A stretch of 64,000 bases of DNA from Candidatus Celerinatantimonas neptuna. Its GTDB lineage: Bacteria; Pseudomonadota; Gammaproteobacteria; Enterobacterales; Celerinatantimonadaceae. The stretch is taken from NCBI GenBank assembly GCA_911810475.1, contig OU461276.1, positions 2,605,501-2,669,500 on the forward strand. Reading direction: 5' to 3'. Both the position numbers and the translations under genes were made by a program. Below, piece by piece: positions 8,907 to 18,295 of the stretch (position 1 is its first letter; each line of letters begins with the position of its first letter). The notes under the pieces were generated by a model. The model made no database searches, had not been told where the DNA came from, and saw nothing but the letters and a program-made list of their open reading frames with translations.

Positions 8907-9590
8907 ATGCTGGGATCCAATCTGGCTGTCATGCTTTTGACATTAAAGTTAGCTGTCATTGTGACAGCTATTTTGTTGGCACTGACTACGCCTCTGGCCT
9001 GGTGGCTATCTCAAACTCAGAGTCGCCTGAAATCTGCGGTTAGTGCCGTTGTTTCTTTGCCTTTGGTTTTGCCACCGACAGTTCTTGGATTTTATCTCTT
9101 ATTATTAATGGGGCCTCATGGTCCGGTCGGTGTTTTGATGCACCGACTGGGAATGTCTCAGCTCCCTTTCACATTTGCCGGGATTGTCGTCGGTTGTGTT
9201 ATTCATACACTACCGTTTGTTCTGCAACCATTACAAAATTCGTTTGAAGCAATCGGTAAAAGGCCCTTGGAAGTTGCTGCAACATTGCGTACTCCACCTT
9301 TTCAGGCATTTTATAAGGTTGCTTTGCCGTTGGCCCGTCCGGGTTTCTTTTCGGCTGGGATCTTGGGTTTTTGCCATAGTATTGGTGAGTTTGGAGTGGT
9401 TTTGATGATCGGGGGGAATATACCAGGTCAAACACGTGTTATGTCAGTTGAAATTTATAATCATGTCGAAGCATTGGAATATGGTCAGGCTAATGAACTG
9501 GCTGCTGCCTTAGTCGCTTTTTCCTTTATGGCTTTACTGTTGATTTATTTGGTGAATGGCCGCTTACTTAAGAGAAAAATGGTGTTATGA
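8907..9590 (+). CDS. modB: molybdate ABC transporter permease
   Basis: ModB is the inner-membrane channel subunit of the ModABC importer. The 227-residue protein has about five hydrophobic segments. It carries the EAA loop that docks onto the ATPase, EAIGKRPLEVAATL, followed by the usual LPLARPGF. Its stop overlaps the modC start (ATGA), indicating translational coupling. Length equals the E. coli protein. Confidence 0.95.
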   Translation: MLGSNLAVMLLTLKLAVIVTAILLALTTPLAWWLSQTQSRLKSAVSAVVSLPLVLPPTVLGFYLLLLMGPHGPVGVLMHRLGMSQLPFTFAGIVVGCVIHTLPFVLQPLQNSFEAIGKRPLEVAATLRTPPFQAFYKVALPLARPGFFSAGILGFCHSIGEFGVVLMIGGNIPGQTRVMSVEIYNHVEALEYGQANELAAALVAFSFMALLLIYLVNGRLLKRKMVL

Positions 9591-10666
9591 GTGGTCTTAA
9601 TATCTGTTTTCAGCGACAGCTTGAATCTTTTTCTTTAGACGTTAATGAGTCTTTACCCGGAAATGGAATTTCAGTGTTATTTGGTGCTTCCGGATGTGGT
9701 AAGACTACAATTTTAAGAGCTTTGGCCGGACTGGAACGATTACCCGATAGTTATTGCCGGTTGGGAGATTCTCTCTGGCAAGATGAAAAACAAAAACTGT
9801 TTGTCCCAACATATCGACGATCGATTGGCTATGTTTTTCAAGAAGCCAGTCTGTTTCCTCATTTGAGCGTTCGTCAAAATTTAGAATTTGGATGGCAACA
9901 TATTTCTAAATCACAACGAAAAGTTCAGTTTGACGAAATTTGTCAGTTACTGGGGATTGCTGATAAGTTATCGCGCCGGCCAGGTTCTTTATCGGGAGGA
10001 GAGCGGCAGCGAGTCGCAATAGCCAGAGCACTTTTAACGTCTCCTGAATTGTTATTGATGGATGAGCCATTATCGGCCCTGGATCTGGCTCGTAAGCAGG
10101 AATTTTTGCCTTATCTCGAACGGCTTCATCGTGAACTGGATATCCCGATTGTCTATGTCAGCCATGCTCCTGATGAAGTTATTCGCCTCGCTGATCATCT
10201 TGTTTTGCTAGAGTCTGGCCATGTGGTACTTAGTGGAGAGTTGCAGGCAACCTTGTTGGACCCTTCCAGTGCGCGTTTATTTGCAGACGGTGCAAGCTCC
10301 GTGATTGAAGCTGTTGTGACCCGTCATCAAAATGGACTGACAGAGTTAGCTGTTGGTCATTTGACGTTTTATTTGTCTAAAAGAAACGTGACGGTTGGAA
10401 CTCGTTTACGCTGTCGTATTTTTGCCAGTGATGTGAGTATTAGTCTTGAAGAGCAACGGGATAGTACCATTTTGAACCGGTTACCGGTGACGATTGATGC
10501 TATTAACGAATTGCCTCATCGTCCACAGGAAAGACTTATCCGATTGACAACAGCCGATGGTGTATCGTTATTAGCTCAAATATCACGTTATTCTTGTGAA
10601 CGTTTGGCGTTGCGCACTGGTCGTCCTGTGTGGGCACAGATTAAATCAGTGGCTATTTTATCCTGA
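9587..10666 (+). CDS. modC: molybdate ABC transporter ATP-binding protein
   Basis: ModC powers molybdate import. The 359-residue product has Walker A GASGCGKTT near residue 33, a Q-loop FQEASLFPHL, signature LSGGERQRVAIARAL, Walker B LLMDEPLSAL and the switch His in VYVSHAPDE. A C-terminal TOBE domain (about residues 290-355) can bind oxyanion and gives feedback inhibition in known homologues. The gene starts inside the modB stop and ends the operon; no clear terminator hairpin follows. Confidence 0.95.
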   Translation: MSGLNICFQRQLESFSLDVNESLPGNGISVLFGASGCGKTTILRALAGLERLPDSYCRLGDSLWQDEKQKLFVPTYRRSIGYVFQEASLFPHLSVRQNLEFGWQHISKSQRKVQFDEICQLLGIADKLSRRPGSLSGGERQRVAIARALLTSPELLLMDEPLSALDLARKQEFLPYLERLHRELDIPIVYVSHAPDEVIRLADHLVLLESGHVVLSGELQATLLDPSSARLFADGASSVIEAVVTRHQNGLTELAVGHLTFYLSKRNVTVGTRLRCRIFASDVSISLEEQRDSTILNRLPVTIDAINELPHRPQERLIRLTTADGVSLLAQISRYSCERLALRTGRPVWAQIKSVAILS

Positions 10667-10770
10667 AGATCCAATCCTCTGGTAATTTCTAATATTTTAT
10701 AGATAATACGTTTCAATTTTAAAGTGTCGGTCTGGAATTGTGTGTTGACTGATTTTTGATTGAAAGAGTG

Positions 10771-11472
10771 ATGCCTATTTTTACGCCATATTTTGAACAT
10801 TCCGATTTTCTTGTTTTGGATAAACCTGCTGGATTAAATTTTCATCATCAGGATGGGGAAGCGGGTTTAGCGCAACTTGCAAAGACTCAATTTGGCGATC
10901 TTTGGCCTGTGCACCGCCTTGATAAACTGACTTCAGGGCTCATCATTTTTGCTAAAAGTAAAGAAGCGGCTGCCCGCTTTCAAATTTTATTTAGCGAGCA
11001 CCGGATTGCTAAATATTACCTGGCACTTTCTCATGGAAAACCTAAGAAGAAACAAGGTGAGATAAAAGGCGATATGCAAAAGGGTCGCGGGGGATGTTGG
11101 TTATTGAAACGTTCTCAAAATAATCCTGCCCAAACTCGTTTTTTCAGTCAGGTTTTGCATGAAGGATTACGCGCCTATTTATTAAAGCCTTACACCGGTA
11201 AGACTCATCAGCTGCGGGTAGCTATGAAAAGCTTAGGCGTGCCTATTTTAGGAGATAGCCGCTATGGCGGGCAGATCTCTGACCGCGGATACTTAGATGC
11301 TTTTGCATTGTGCTTCGAGTGGCAGGGGGAACATATTGAAATGTCTCGGTTCCCTCATCAGGGGGCAAACTACCAATCGCTTTGCTCTAAGGTCTGGTGT
11401 GATTGGGAAACCCCTTGGGCGCTATTCCCTGAGCGGAGGCATTCGATAATCAGAATGGATGAGGTTAAATAA
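10771..11472 (+). CDS. RluA-family RNA pseudouridine synthase
   Basis: This enzyme isomerises uridine to pseudouridine in an RNA. The 233-residue protein has the catalytic-Asp motif HRLDKLTSGLIIFAK, then the RluA-type KYYLALSHG, and YTGKTHQLRVAMKSLG with LGDSRYGG. It lacks an S4 domain and resembles the short RluA-like TIGR01621 group, whose RNA target I cannot assign. The ATG at 10771 follows GAAAGAG; an upstream TTG is less likely. The stop codon TAA straddles the left end of the IS982 remnant. Removing the element restores GAG GTT AAA TAG, so the product is unchanged. Confidence 0.85.
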   Translation: MPIFTPYFEHSDFLVLDKPAGLNFHHQDGEAGLAQLAKTQFGDLWPVHRLDKLTSGLIIFAKSKEAAARFQILFSEHRIAKYYLALSHGKPKKKQGEIKGDMQKGRGGCWLLKRSQNNPAQTRFFSQVLHEGLRAYLLKPYTGKTHQLRVAMKSLGVPILGDSRYGGQISDRGYLDAFALCFEWQGEHIEMSRFPHQGANYQSLCSKVWCDWETPWALFPERRHSIIRMDEVK

Positions 11473-12438
11473 CCTGAGCTGCGCATAAGAAAAATGAAAA
11501 TTTGAGGAACTAAACGTCTTTGCCGTGATCAGATCTTCTGACCAAAGAAAAGGTGAACACAAAGGATAAGGGCATGGATAGTTTAGAGTCAATTTATGGA
11601 GATGATTTTTACACCCAGTTTGAATCCGCATGAAAGCCCATTGACTTGAGAGTTGAGAAAGAAAGCAATTTAAGCCTCTTGTCGACTTTTATCGAGTGTA
11701 GTCATGACTATTGCCATTACCTTTCATCAATCGGGTTTTCGTGATTTTAAACGTTTCTACATCAACAAACGGGTGTATATATACTGACGCGATGCGTTTC
11801 CTGATTGGGTCAGTTATACGGGAATGCTCACATTGATGCAGACAGTCCTGGTACCTGACCCAATGAAAAATGAAACCAACAGTCATGGCCTATGTTGATG
11901 TTACGGCTCACAAAGTCTGTCATAACTTACGTATTCCAAGGCATAAAGTGTTTGCAGATATAGTGGCGCGAGGAAAAGGATCCATGGGGTGGTTTTATGG
12001 CTTTAAACTCCATTTGATCATGAATGATGAAAGGGATCCTGGTTGCCAAAGTGATGCTTAGGAATACAGATAGAGTACCAGTTCCTGAAATGGTCGATGG
12101 GCTTTTTGGTCGGCGACAAAGGATATATCAAAGTCGTTAGAAACAGAGCTAAACGAACGTGAGCTCAAATTCGTCACGGGTCAACGCAAAAATATGCCCT
12201 TCAGGAGTTAAAAACTCTGGGATAAGCTCATCATGTTAAGACCCCGATTTATCATAGAAACCGTCTTTGCTCAGTTGAAAAACATAGCTCAGATCGAACA
12301 TTCACGACATCGTAGCTGTGTAACCTTTATGGTAGATCTAATCGCGGGTCTGATTGCTTATACATTCCAGGATAAAAAGCCGGGCATCAAAATCACATGG
12401 TTTGAAAAAGAGCAGCTTATGCAGAACTGAGGTTAAAT
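11467..12438. mobile_element. decayed IS982-family insertion with target duplication
   Basis: The element proper spans 11471-12434. Its ends are imperfect inverted repeats: AACCTGAGCTGCGCATAAG on the left (11471-11489) and, read inward from the right (12434-12416), AACCTCAGTTCTGCATAAG, with 15 of 19 positions identical. AAAT occurs directly outside both ends (11467-11470 and 12435-12438), consistent with a 4-bp target duplication. Inside lies a broken IS982-type transposase gene. The insertion hit the last codons of the pseudouridine synthase gene without altering its protein. Confidence 0.8.
11574..12430 (+). pseudogene. IS982-family transposase, multiple frameshifts and stops
   Basis: Fragments of a DDE transposase are readable in shifting frames. 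They are an N-terminal MDSLESIYGDDFYTQFE broken by a TGA, MTIAITFHQSGFRDFKRFY near 11703, VCHNLRIPRHKVFADIVARG and SMGWFYGFKLHLIMNDE near 11900-12030, and RFIIETVFAQLKNIAQIEHS with IAYTFQDKKPG near 12240-12390. These are characteristic of IS982-family enzymes. No single frame spans the gene, so no active transposase is expected. Confidence 0.88.
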
Positions 12439-12636
12439 AGCAAATATCAGTGGCTGAATTACGTTCGAAATTGGTTGGACAACGATGCAGTTTTATCTGT
12501 TGCAGAAGTTATGGTTATACAATTGACTATTGGTGCTGCAAAATTCTCATCTGCAATTAAGTAGGATTATCAAGGCTGTTATTGATGGCCAAATTTTTGC
12601 TGCCACTTAATAAGTACTTGATAAGCGATTGGAAAC
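12435..12636. other. spacer between the IS982 remnant and tolC
   Basis: About 200 AT-rich bases downstream of the convergent pseudouridine synthase/IS remnant and tolC. I find no credible gene; a short open stretch here has no start with a ribosome-binding site. Confidence 0.4.
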
Positions 12637-12664
12637 AAAAATCCCTCATAAAATGAAGGATTTT
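12637..12664 (-). terminator. terminator downstream of tolC
   Basis: On the minus strand AAAATCC (from 12664) pairs with GGATTTTT (to 12637) around a loop whose base also pairs TCAT/ATGA. The run of T after the stem is the U-tract. It starts about 20 bases after the tolC stop. Confidence 0.65.
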
Positions 12665-12683
12665 GGCCATGTCATGTGATTGA

Positions 12684-14081
12684 CTATTTGCTGCGCTGAT
12701 TTAAACCAGGTGCGACAGGCTGTTTAGGTATTTGATCTTGAGGCTGGTACAGTAGATTATTGATACTTTGTAAATCGGTTAATTTTAATGTACCTGCGAA
12801 TTCCTTCAGGGTCAGCATGTTAACGATGTAATCGTAACGGGCACCTGCCAGCTGTTCTTTAGACTGATAATAATTACTGGTGGAATCCTGAACATCGACA
12901 ATTGTTCGGGTACCGACATCAAACCCGGCCTCGGTTGCTTTCAAAGCACTTAAAGATGATGCAACGGTTTGCTTATAAGCTTTAATCGAACTTAAGTTAG
13001 CTCGTACATCATTGTAAGTTTGATAAAGGTTTACCTGAACTGTTCGGAAGGTCTGTACTAATGCCTGACTGGCCTGTACGTAGTTATAACGAGCCTGTAG
13101 AACCTGCGAATTAACCGAGCCCCCCTGATACAGCGGCATACTAAATTGCAAACCGATTGTTCCCTGATTGGTATGACCGGATTGATAGTTTGAAAGATCA
13201 GATTTGTCAAAGCTCATATACCCGGTTGTTCCATCGGCAACAAGCGATAAAGTGGGGAGATGACCACTTTTGGCCAGATCAATTTGCTGTTCTGATATTT
13301 GTTTTGAAATCCGTTCGGCATTGAGTTGCAGGTTTTTGTCAATAGCCTGGTTCATCCAGAATTTTTTAGCTTGTTGCAATGGTGCCGGGGCAAACAATTT
13401 TGTATTGAGGAGTTTTAAATTCTGTGGGCGAATGCCAATAATATCCCTCAGTGCTTCATAACTGTTAGCCAGCGTGTTTTCTGATTGAATTTCCTGGGCT
13501 ACCGTACGGTCATATTCTGCCTGAGATTCATTCACGTCGGTTATAGGGGTTAGTCCGACTTTATAACGCTGTTTAGTTTGCTCTAGCTGGCGTGCGACTG
13601 AAGCTTTGTTTGCTCTGACATATGAGAGATTATCAATGGCCCGAAGCACATTAAAATAGGCTGTAGCAACGCGGACAATCAGATGTTGTTGTTGATACTT
13701 GTAAAGGGCATCCTGTTGTGTTGCTGTTTTCTCTGCAATACCCAGATTGAGCCAGTTTGCTTTAGAAAAAATGGATTGGCTTAGTGATAATCCAGCAGTG
13801 GATTGATGGTATTTGTACAGGTCAGAATATGACTCTGAGTCGGTTGAATTATGCCCTGTCGATGCAGTATAGCCTGCTGTTAAGTTGATCTGGGGTAGTA
13901 ATGCGGCTTGGGATTGACTGATCTTCTCGAAAGATGCATCACGTTTTGCTTTAGCTTGCAAAAGAACTGGATCTTTTTGTTGAGCGAGTTGATAAATTTG
14001 TAATAGATCGTCAGCATAGCTATTAACAGTAAACGAGCCTACACAGGCTGCCACCAAAATAGATGTAATTTTCAGCTTCAT
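12684..14081 (-). CDS. tolC: outer-membrane efflux channel TolC
   Basis: TolC forms the trimeric outer-membrane duct and periplasmic tunnel for type I secretion and RND/ABC multidrug pumps. The 465-residue product has a signal peptide (MKLKITSILVAACVGSF, cut near SYADD), then DLLQIYQLAQQKDPVL. It has two internally repeated OEP halves with helical segments, and VGTRTIVDVQDSTSNYYQSK near the C-terminus. The ATG at 14081 is preceded by AAGGAA; a longer frame starting at 14141 is rejected because it disrupts the signal peptide. It is divergent from nudF, as in E. coli, but separated by decayed DNA. Confidence 0.94.
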   Translation of the reverse strand: MKLKITSILVAACVGSFTVNSYADDLLQIYQLAQQKDPVLLQAKAKRDASFEKISQSQAALLPQINLTAGYTASTGHNSTDSESYSDLYKYHQSTAGLSLSQSIFSKANWLNLGIAEKTATQQDALYKYQQQHLIVRVATAYFNVLRAIDNLSYVRANKASVARQLEQTKQRYKVGLTPITDVNESQAEYDRTVAQEIQSENTLANSYEALRDIIGIRPQNLKLLNTKLFAPAPLQQAKKFWMNQAIDKNLQLNAERISKQISEQQIDLAKSGHLPTLSLVADGTTGYMSFDKSDLSNYQSGHTNQGTIGLQFSMPLYQGGSVNSQVLQARYNYVQASQALVQTFRTVQVNLYQTYNDVRANLSSIKAYKQTVASSLSALKATEAGFDVGTRTIVDVQDSTSNYYQSKEQLAGARYDYIVNMLTLKEFAGTLKLTDLQSINNLLYQPQDQIPKQPVAPGLNQRSK

Positions 14082-14387
14082 TCTGATTCCTTTTTGCCCG
14101 AATTGGGATACCCAAGAAAACAAGGTATGTGGATTTTGCAAAAGTATCCAGTTTATTGTGATATCTCATTCTACGAAATTATTATTGCCTGGGCAATTAT
14201 AAACTTAACTTACTTATTTAATTTTATCTCGTAATTTATACTATTTTGTGTGTCTTTGTTACGATTGCAGTGCGACAACCAATCGTATCGAAATTCATGA
14301 TATTGGGCATTTTTCGCTTTTTATCAAAAATAAAGTCCCTTCACACTGGGCGATGCCAGATACAAAACGACATCGGATAAAGTGGTT
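14082..14387. other. tolC upstream region
   Basis: About 300 AT-rich bases that should hold the tolC promoter on the minus strand. I could not pick a -10/-35 pair or operator with confidence. Short open frames on both strands lack ribosome-binding sites. Confidence 0.4.
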
Positions 14388-14570
14388 ATGCAGCCTTGCA
14401 AATGCTGTGGTATTCGGTCAGCGTTTCGCCCAATCCAGGACCATATTACTATGAAAGTCAACACGAAAGGTTGGGTGTCGAAAACCTGTAAACGGTGCGA
14501 TACCACTCGGTTCATTTCGGTGCAATTGTCCCTTCATTTATCCCCAAACAAGTCTACTATGCTGGAATAA
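14388..14570 (+). CDS. 60-residue orphan with two CxxC motifs
   Basis: A possible small protein with CKCCG near residue 4 and CKRC near residue 34, spaced like a zinc ribbon. A Lys/Thr-rich middle (MKVNTKGWVSK) follows. I do not recognise the family. No good ribosome-binding site precedes the ATG, and the surrounding DNA is visibly decayed, so this may be a fragment of a lost gene. Confidence 0.25.
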   Translation: MQPCKCCGIRSAFRPIQDHITMKVNTKGWVSKTCKRCDTTRFISVQLSLHLSPNKSTMLE

Positions 14571-14835
14571 CGGTATGTATGAACGAGACGAAATAATTTA
14601 TTTGAGTCTATTCATATAGTTATTTCAGATTAGTGGCGTGTGATGAGACTGGAATAATTGTTGCTAAATATAATTTATATGAAATAAACGTATTAATGCG
14701 TATTTTAATCAAAGACATATTCACAATCAGGAAAAGAAATGAAGGAGCTTTGATGGAAATAGCCTCTCACGTATTATAGTTTATCATTATGCTTACAGGT
14801 CCGATGGCTTTCGCCAAAAAACAGGATAAAAAAAG

Positions 14836-15300
14836 ATGTTCAATCAGATAGACAAAACTTTTTTACGTCAAACATTTACCTTGGCATAATCTGCTAAGGA
14901 ATACGGTATTCACCCTTTTGCAGTAATTTTGGTCAATGACGACAATAACGTGTTGATGTCTCAGATTAATAGTTATCGCTGGATCTTGATATGACCGGCC
15001 ATGTAGGTCGTCAATTGATGACCCGGGCAAGCCAAACATGTCGGATTTTTTTGCCCGATGCACCTGTATGTTTCTGCCGAACTGTGTGCGATGTGTGCTG
15101 GCGCAGCTTATCGGGCCGGCATTGGACGAGTGGTTTACGGGCTTAGTGAAGCTCGTTTAAAATTGATCGCCAGTAATAATCTGGAAAATCCGACTATGGA
15201 CCTGCCGTATTGGGTGGTTTTTGCCGCCAACCAGAGGGAGGTTGAAATTATCGGACCATATTTAGAAGAAGCTTTGGCACTTCATGAAGGGGTCTGGTAG
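14836..15300 (+). pseudogene. decayed nucleoside (guanine/cytidine-type) deaminase
   Basis: Fragments of a zinc deaminase of the TadA/guanine-deaminase superfamily can be read in different frames. They are FLRQTFTLA interrupted by TAA, then KEYGIHPFAVILVNDDNNVL, then after a frameshift TGHVGRQLMTRASQ, and finally VSAELCAMCAGAAYRAGIGRVVYGLSE to 15300. The catalytic H-A-E has become H-V-G, and the PCxxC motif reads LCAMC. Stops and frameshifts make a functional product very unlikely. The last 80 codons remain open from an ATG at 15058 but would lack half the active site. Confidence 0.82.
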
Positions 15301-15702
15301 CGTGTTCAAAGCTGCGAAGATGCGTTATCTGTATCTCGTCCCTATTTTAAAACCTACCTTTATTGTAACAATGTGTCTGTTTGTTAAATCGATAGTCTGC
15401 TTTGATTGAACGGCAAGTTACTTTAAATTGGCTCTTTTTTCCGTTATACAATATTTGCTTCAGCCGTTAACTGGTTTGATTCCGATATACATCTGACTGG
15501 ATAAATGCGTTGGAACCGACTGTGTTCATGATAGGTATAAATTTTGCACTTTGGTGATTAAGTTTAATTTTTCGATTTGTCTTTCAAATATTTCTAATCT
15601 GAATGGAGCTTAGATTAGCTGTTTCTGGCCTGGAATGATATTGACGATTTTAATGTTGTGCGGATATCTTGTATTCTATTATCTATCCTACAAGGAGCTG
15701 TT
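15301..15702. other. 402-base spacer upstream of nudF
   Basis: AT-rich DNA between the deaminase pseudogene and nudF. It presumably carries the nudF operon promoter. No gene, hairpin or recognisable operator is evident. Confidence 0.4.
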
Positions 15703-16350
15703 ATGAGTAAATTTGTGCAGGAATCTCAGTTTGACCGGGATGATGTGGAAGTGGGAGAAGTCAGCGAACTATATCGTGGTTTTTTCAAGCTTTACGGTTA
15801 TCAAATCCGACATCGCTTGTTTGAGGGGGGATGGAGTCAATGGTTTTCCCGGGAAGTGCTCGATCGGGGCCATGCTGCGGCTGTTTTGTTATATGATCCA
15901 AAAGAAGATCAGGTTGTTATGGTTGAGCAGTTTAGGGTTGGTGCTTATCCAAGTGCGTCAACGCCTTGGCAATTAGAGCTTGTCGCCGGTATGTTAGATA
16001 AAGATGGCGAGGATCCTCAGGATGTTATCTGTCGTGAAGCCTCTGAAGAAGCCGGAGTACAAGTTGGGCGGATAGAGAAACTTTATAGCTACTATCCGAG
16101 TGCCGGGGGAATGACTGAACAGATTCATCTTTATGTCGCTGAAGTTGACTCACAAAAAGCAAGAGGGATCCATGGCTTAGCTCAGGAAAATGAAGATATC
16201 CTGGTTCATGTGCTGACAAGGCAACAAGCATTAGATTTGATTGAAACAGGGCGTATTAATAATGCTGCGGCGATGATTGCATTACAATGGTTGGCAATGA
16301 ATGTCGATCATCTACGTGATCGTTGGGGTTATCGTAGTTTAGACAAATAA
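15703..16350 (+). CDS. nudF: ADP-ribose pyrophosphatase
   Basis: NudF hydrolyses ADP-ribose to AMP and ribose-5-phosphate. The 215-residue protein has the Nudix box REASEEAGV preceded by AGMLDKDGEDPQDVIC, downstream of LDRGHAAAVLLYD and VEQFRVGAY. The spacing from the box Gly to its first Glu is one residue longer than the classical GX5E. The ATG at 15703 follows a strong AAGGAG site. The gene begins the run nudF-yqiB-cpdA-yqiA-parE, the same order as in E. coli. Confidence 0.93.
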   Translation: MSKFVQESQFDRDDVEVGEVSELYRGFFKLYGYQIRHRLFEGGWSQWFSREVLDRGHAAAVLLYDPKEDQVVMVEQFRVGAYPSASTPWQLELVAGMLDKDGEDPQDVICREASEEAGVQVGRIEKLYSYYPSAGGMTEQIHLYVAEVDSQKARGIHGLAQENEDILVHVLTRQQALDLIETGRINNAAAMIALQWLAMNVDHLRDRWGYRSLDK

Positions 16351-16356
16351 AAAGGT

Positions 16357-16815
16357 ATGTGTGTGGTAAAGAAGTATAGGGTTGATTTGAATAAACTAAT
16401 GCAGATTTATGCAGCAAATTACCTGCTATTTTGTCGAATGTTTCCGACAGATCTCGAAGTGGGTGAGTTGCTTATTCTCAGATTATCTTATCACTTTGAA
16501 GAGTCTTGTTCCGGACTATTAGAATTGAAATGTCGTGAACAAACGCCATATACTTCTGTTTTTTCAATTCATCAAAAGTTCAGTAAAACTCTGTCTGGGT
16601 TATCAGAACCTGAAATGGTGATTCGGTTGTACCATGACGCGGCATTGGCTGAAGTGTGTTCTAGTCAGCAGATTTCTCGGTTGAAGCCACGCTATGATTA
16701 TCCGAACAATCACATGTATCAGCAAGATGAAAAACAACAGGTTAACCAATTTTTATATGACTGGTTACAATATTGTTTAGCACATCGGGTAGCCGTGGAT
16801 GTTTCGGCGCAGTAA
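16357..16815 (+). CDS. yqiB: DUF1249 protein YqiB
   Basis: A 152-residue protein of the DUF1249/YqiB family, of unknown function. Recognisable stretches are YRVDLNKLMQIYAANYLL at the N-terminus, MVIRLYHDAALAEVC in the middle and the ending YDYPNNHMYQQDEKQQVN. It starts six bases after the nudF stop, so the two are co-transcribed. The conserved place beside nudF and cpdA across gammaproteobacteria supports the name. Confidence 0.88.
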   Translation: MCVVKKYRVDLNKLMQIYAANYLLFCRMFPTDLEVGELLILRLSYHFEESCSGLLELKCREQTPYTSVFSIHQKFSKTLSGLSEPEMVIRLYHDAALAEVCSSQQISRLKPRYDYPNNHMYQQDEKQQVNQFLYDWLQYCLAHRVAVDVSAQ

Positions 16816-16861
16816 AATAACGTATTTGTTAATTTTTATATCAATAATATAGAAAGCGATT

Positions 16862-17689
16862 GTGGCATTTGAAAAAATTTTTACAGGCGCAGATAAAAAT
16901 GGCAATTTGCGGTTGTTACAACTAACAGATACACACCTGTTTGCAAACCGTGGAACAGGGCTGTTGGGTATAAATACACTGGACTCATTCAGGGCTGTGT
17001 TATCGCAGGTTAGTGCTGATCAGATCGGATTTGACTGGGTCATGGCAACAGGTGACATATCTCAGGATCACAGTGAACGTTCTTATGAGCGTTTTATGGA
17101 GGAGATATGTATTCTGAATCGGCCGGTGCTCTGGTTACCTGGTAACCATGATATGCAGCCTGTGATGAATACTTCGTTGCATGCCGGTGGGTTTAGTTCA
17201 GCAAAACATCTTATTAGTGATTACTGGCAATTGATTTTGCTTGATACTCAGGTTCCACAATATCCTCATGGCTATTTATGTCGTGAGCAGTTAGACTTTT
17301 TAGCGGATGCATTATCCTGTTACCCGGAAAAATACACACTTATTTTGATGCATCATCAGAGTTGTCCTATTGGATGCCGTTGGCTTGATCAGCATAATCT
17401 TAAAAATACTGAAGACTTTCATAAAATTATTGCGGGTAGGCATCATGTAAAAGCTGTATTATTTGGGCATATTCACCAGAATTTTGAATACCAGCAAAAT
17501 GGAGTAGCCTATATTGCTTCGCCGAGTACTTGTATTCAATTCTTACCACTTTCGAATGATTTTGCGTTAGATTATCAGCAACCTGGATATCGGTATTTGA
17601 CATTAGCTGCAGATGGTAAAATTGTAACTCGTGTTAAAAGGCTTACAGGAAATCAGTTTTTGCCGGATAACCAGTCTCAAGGGTACTAG
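16862..17689 (+). CDS. cpdA: 3',5'-cyclic-AMP phosphodiesterase CpdA
   Basis: CpdA degrades cAMP and so tunes CRP activity. The 275-residue product has the metallophosphoesterase motifs in order: LLQLTDTHLF, ATGDISQDHS, LPGNHDMQ, LMHHQSCPIG and LFGHIHQNF, giving a complete di-metal site. It begins with GTG, a plausible start because the N-terminus then matches the family. It lies between yqiB and yqiA. Its target, CRP signalling, is used in this window at the add-deo promoter. Confidence 0.93.
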   Translation: MAFEKIFTGADKNGNLRLLQLTDTHLFANRGTGLLGINTLDSFRAVLSQVSADQIGFDWVMATGDISQDHSERSYERFMEEICILNRPVLWLPGNHDMQPVMNTSLHAGGFSSAKHLISDYWQLILLDTQVPQYPHGYLCREQLDFLADALSCYPEKYTLILMHHQSCPIGCRWLDQHNLKNTEDFHKIIAGRHHVKAVLFGHIHQNFEYQQNGVAYIASPSTCIQFLPLSNDFALDYQQPGYRYLTLAADGKIVTRVKRLTGNQFLPDNQSQGY

Positions 17690-17710
17690 CTTATCAGAGA
17701 GGAGTTTACC

Positions 17711-18289
17711 TTGGCCGGGCGATATTTATTGTTCATTCATGGTTATGAAGGAACATTTCAGTCTTATAAAGGTCGTTGTTTGCGTGATTACCTTGCAAAG
17801 TATTATTCTGATGTATCTCTTATTATTCCACAATTGGCTTGTTATCCTCGTCCTGCTTGGCAGCAAATTGAAGAGATTATTGAGAATTATCAGGATAAGC
17901 TAGCTGGTATTATCGGGGCCTCAATGGGTGGGTTCATGGCCGCCAAAGCTTCCGTAATATCCTCGTTACCTGCGGTTTTAGTGAATCCTCTAGCGGATTT
18001 AGATCAAGTAAGAATGTTATTGGGAGAACATATACATCCGCATACTAAAGAGCAGTACTGTTTAACAGAAAAACACTTTTATCAGCTGAAACAGCTTCAG
18101 GTTTCTCCTGAACAGATGAGTTCGAGGCAATGGCTTCTGTTGCAAACCGGCGATGAAATCCTTGATTTTCGGAAGGCTCTGCAAGCTTATCCCAATACTC
18201 GCCAGAGTGTAGAATGTGGTGGTAATCATGGATTTGTTGGTTTTCACCGATATGTTCCTGCTATTATTCGTTTTTTATTAGAAGATTAA
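17711..18289 (+). CDS. yqiA: YqiA-family esterase
   Basis: A 192-residue alpha/beta-hydrolase. The nucleophile elbow is GASMGGFMA near residue 75, an N-terminal LLFIHGYEGT forms the oxyanion region, and GGNHGF near the C-terminus holds the catalytic His. E. coli YqiA hydrolyses short- and medium-chain esters; the natural substrate is unknown. The start is TTG, supported by GAGGAG eight bases upstream. It is followed by parE after six bases. Confidence 0.9.
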   Translation: MAGRYLLFIHGYEGTFQSYKGRCLRDYLAKYYSDVSLIIPQLACYPRPAWQQIEEIIENYQDKLAGIIGASMGGFMAAKASVISSLPAVLVNPLADLDQVRMLLGEHIHPHTKEQYCLTEKHFYQLKQLQVSPEQMSSRQWLLLQTGDEILDFRKALQAYPNTRQSVECGGNHGFVGFHRYVPAIIRFLLED

Positions 18290-18295
18290 ATAACT

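Noticed and set aside
9175..9435. Open frames within modB in other frames and on the other strand
   Set aside because: Shadows of modB, which has full family motifs.
14248..14515. Short frames on both strands upstream of tolC
   Set aside because: No ribosome-binding sites or recognisable motifs; overlapping each other.
15058..15300. Open frame as an intact small deaminase
   Set aside because: Lacks the first zinc-site motif and half the fold; it is the tail of a pseudogene.
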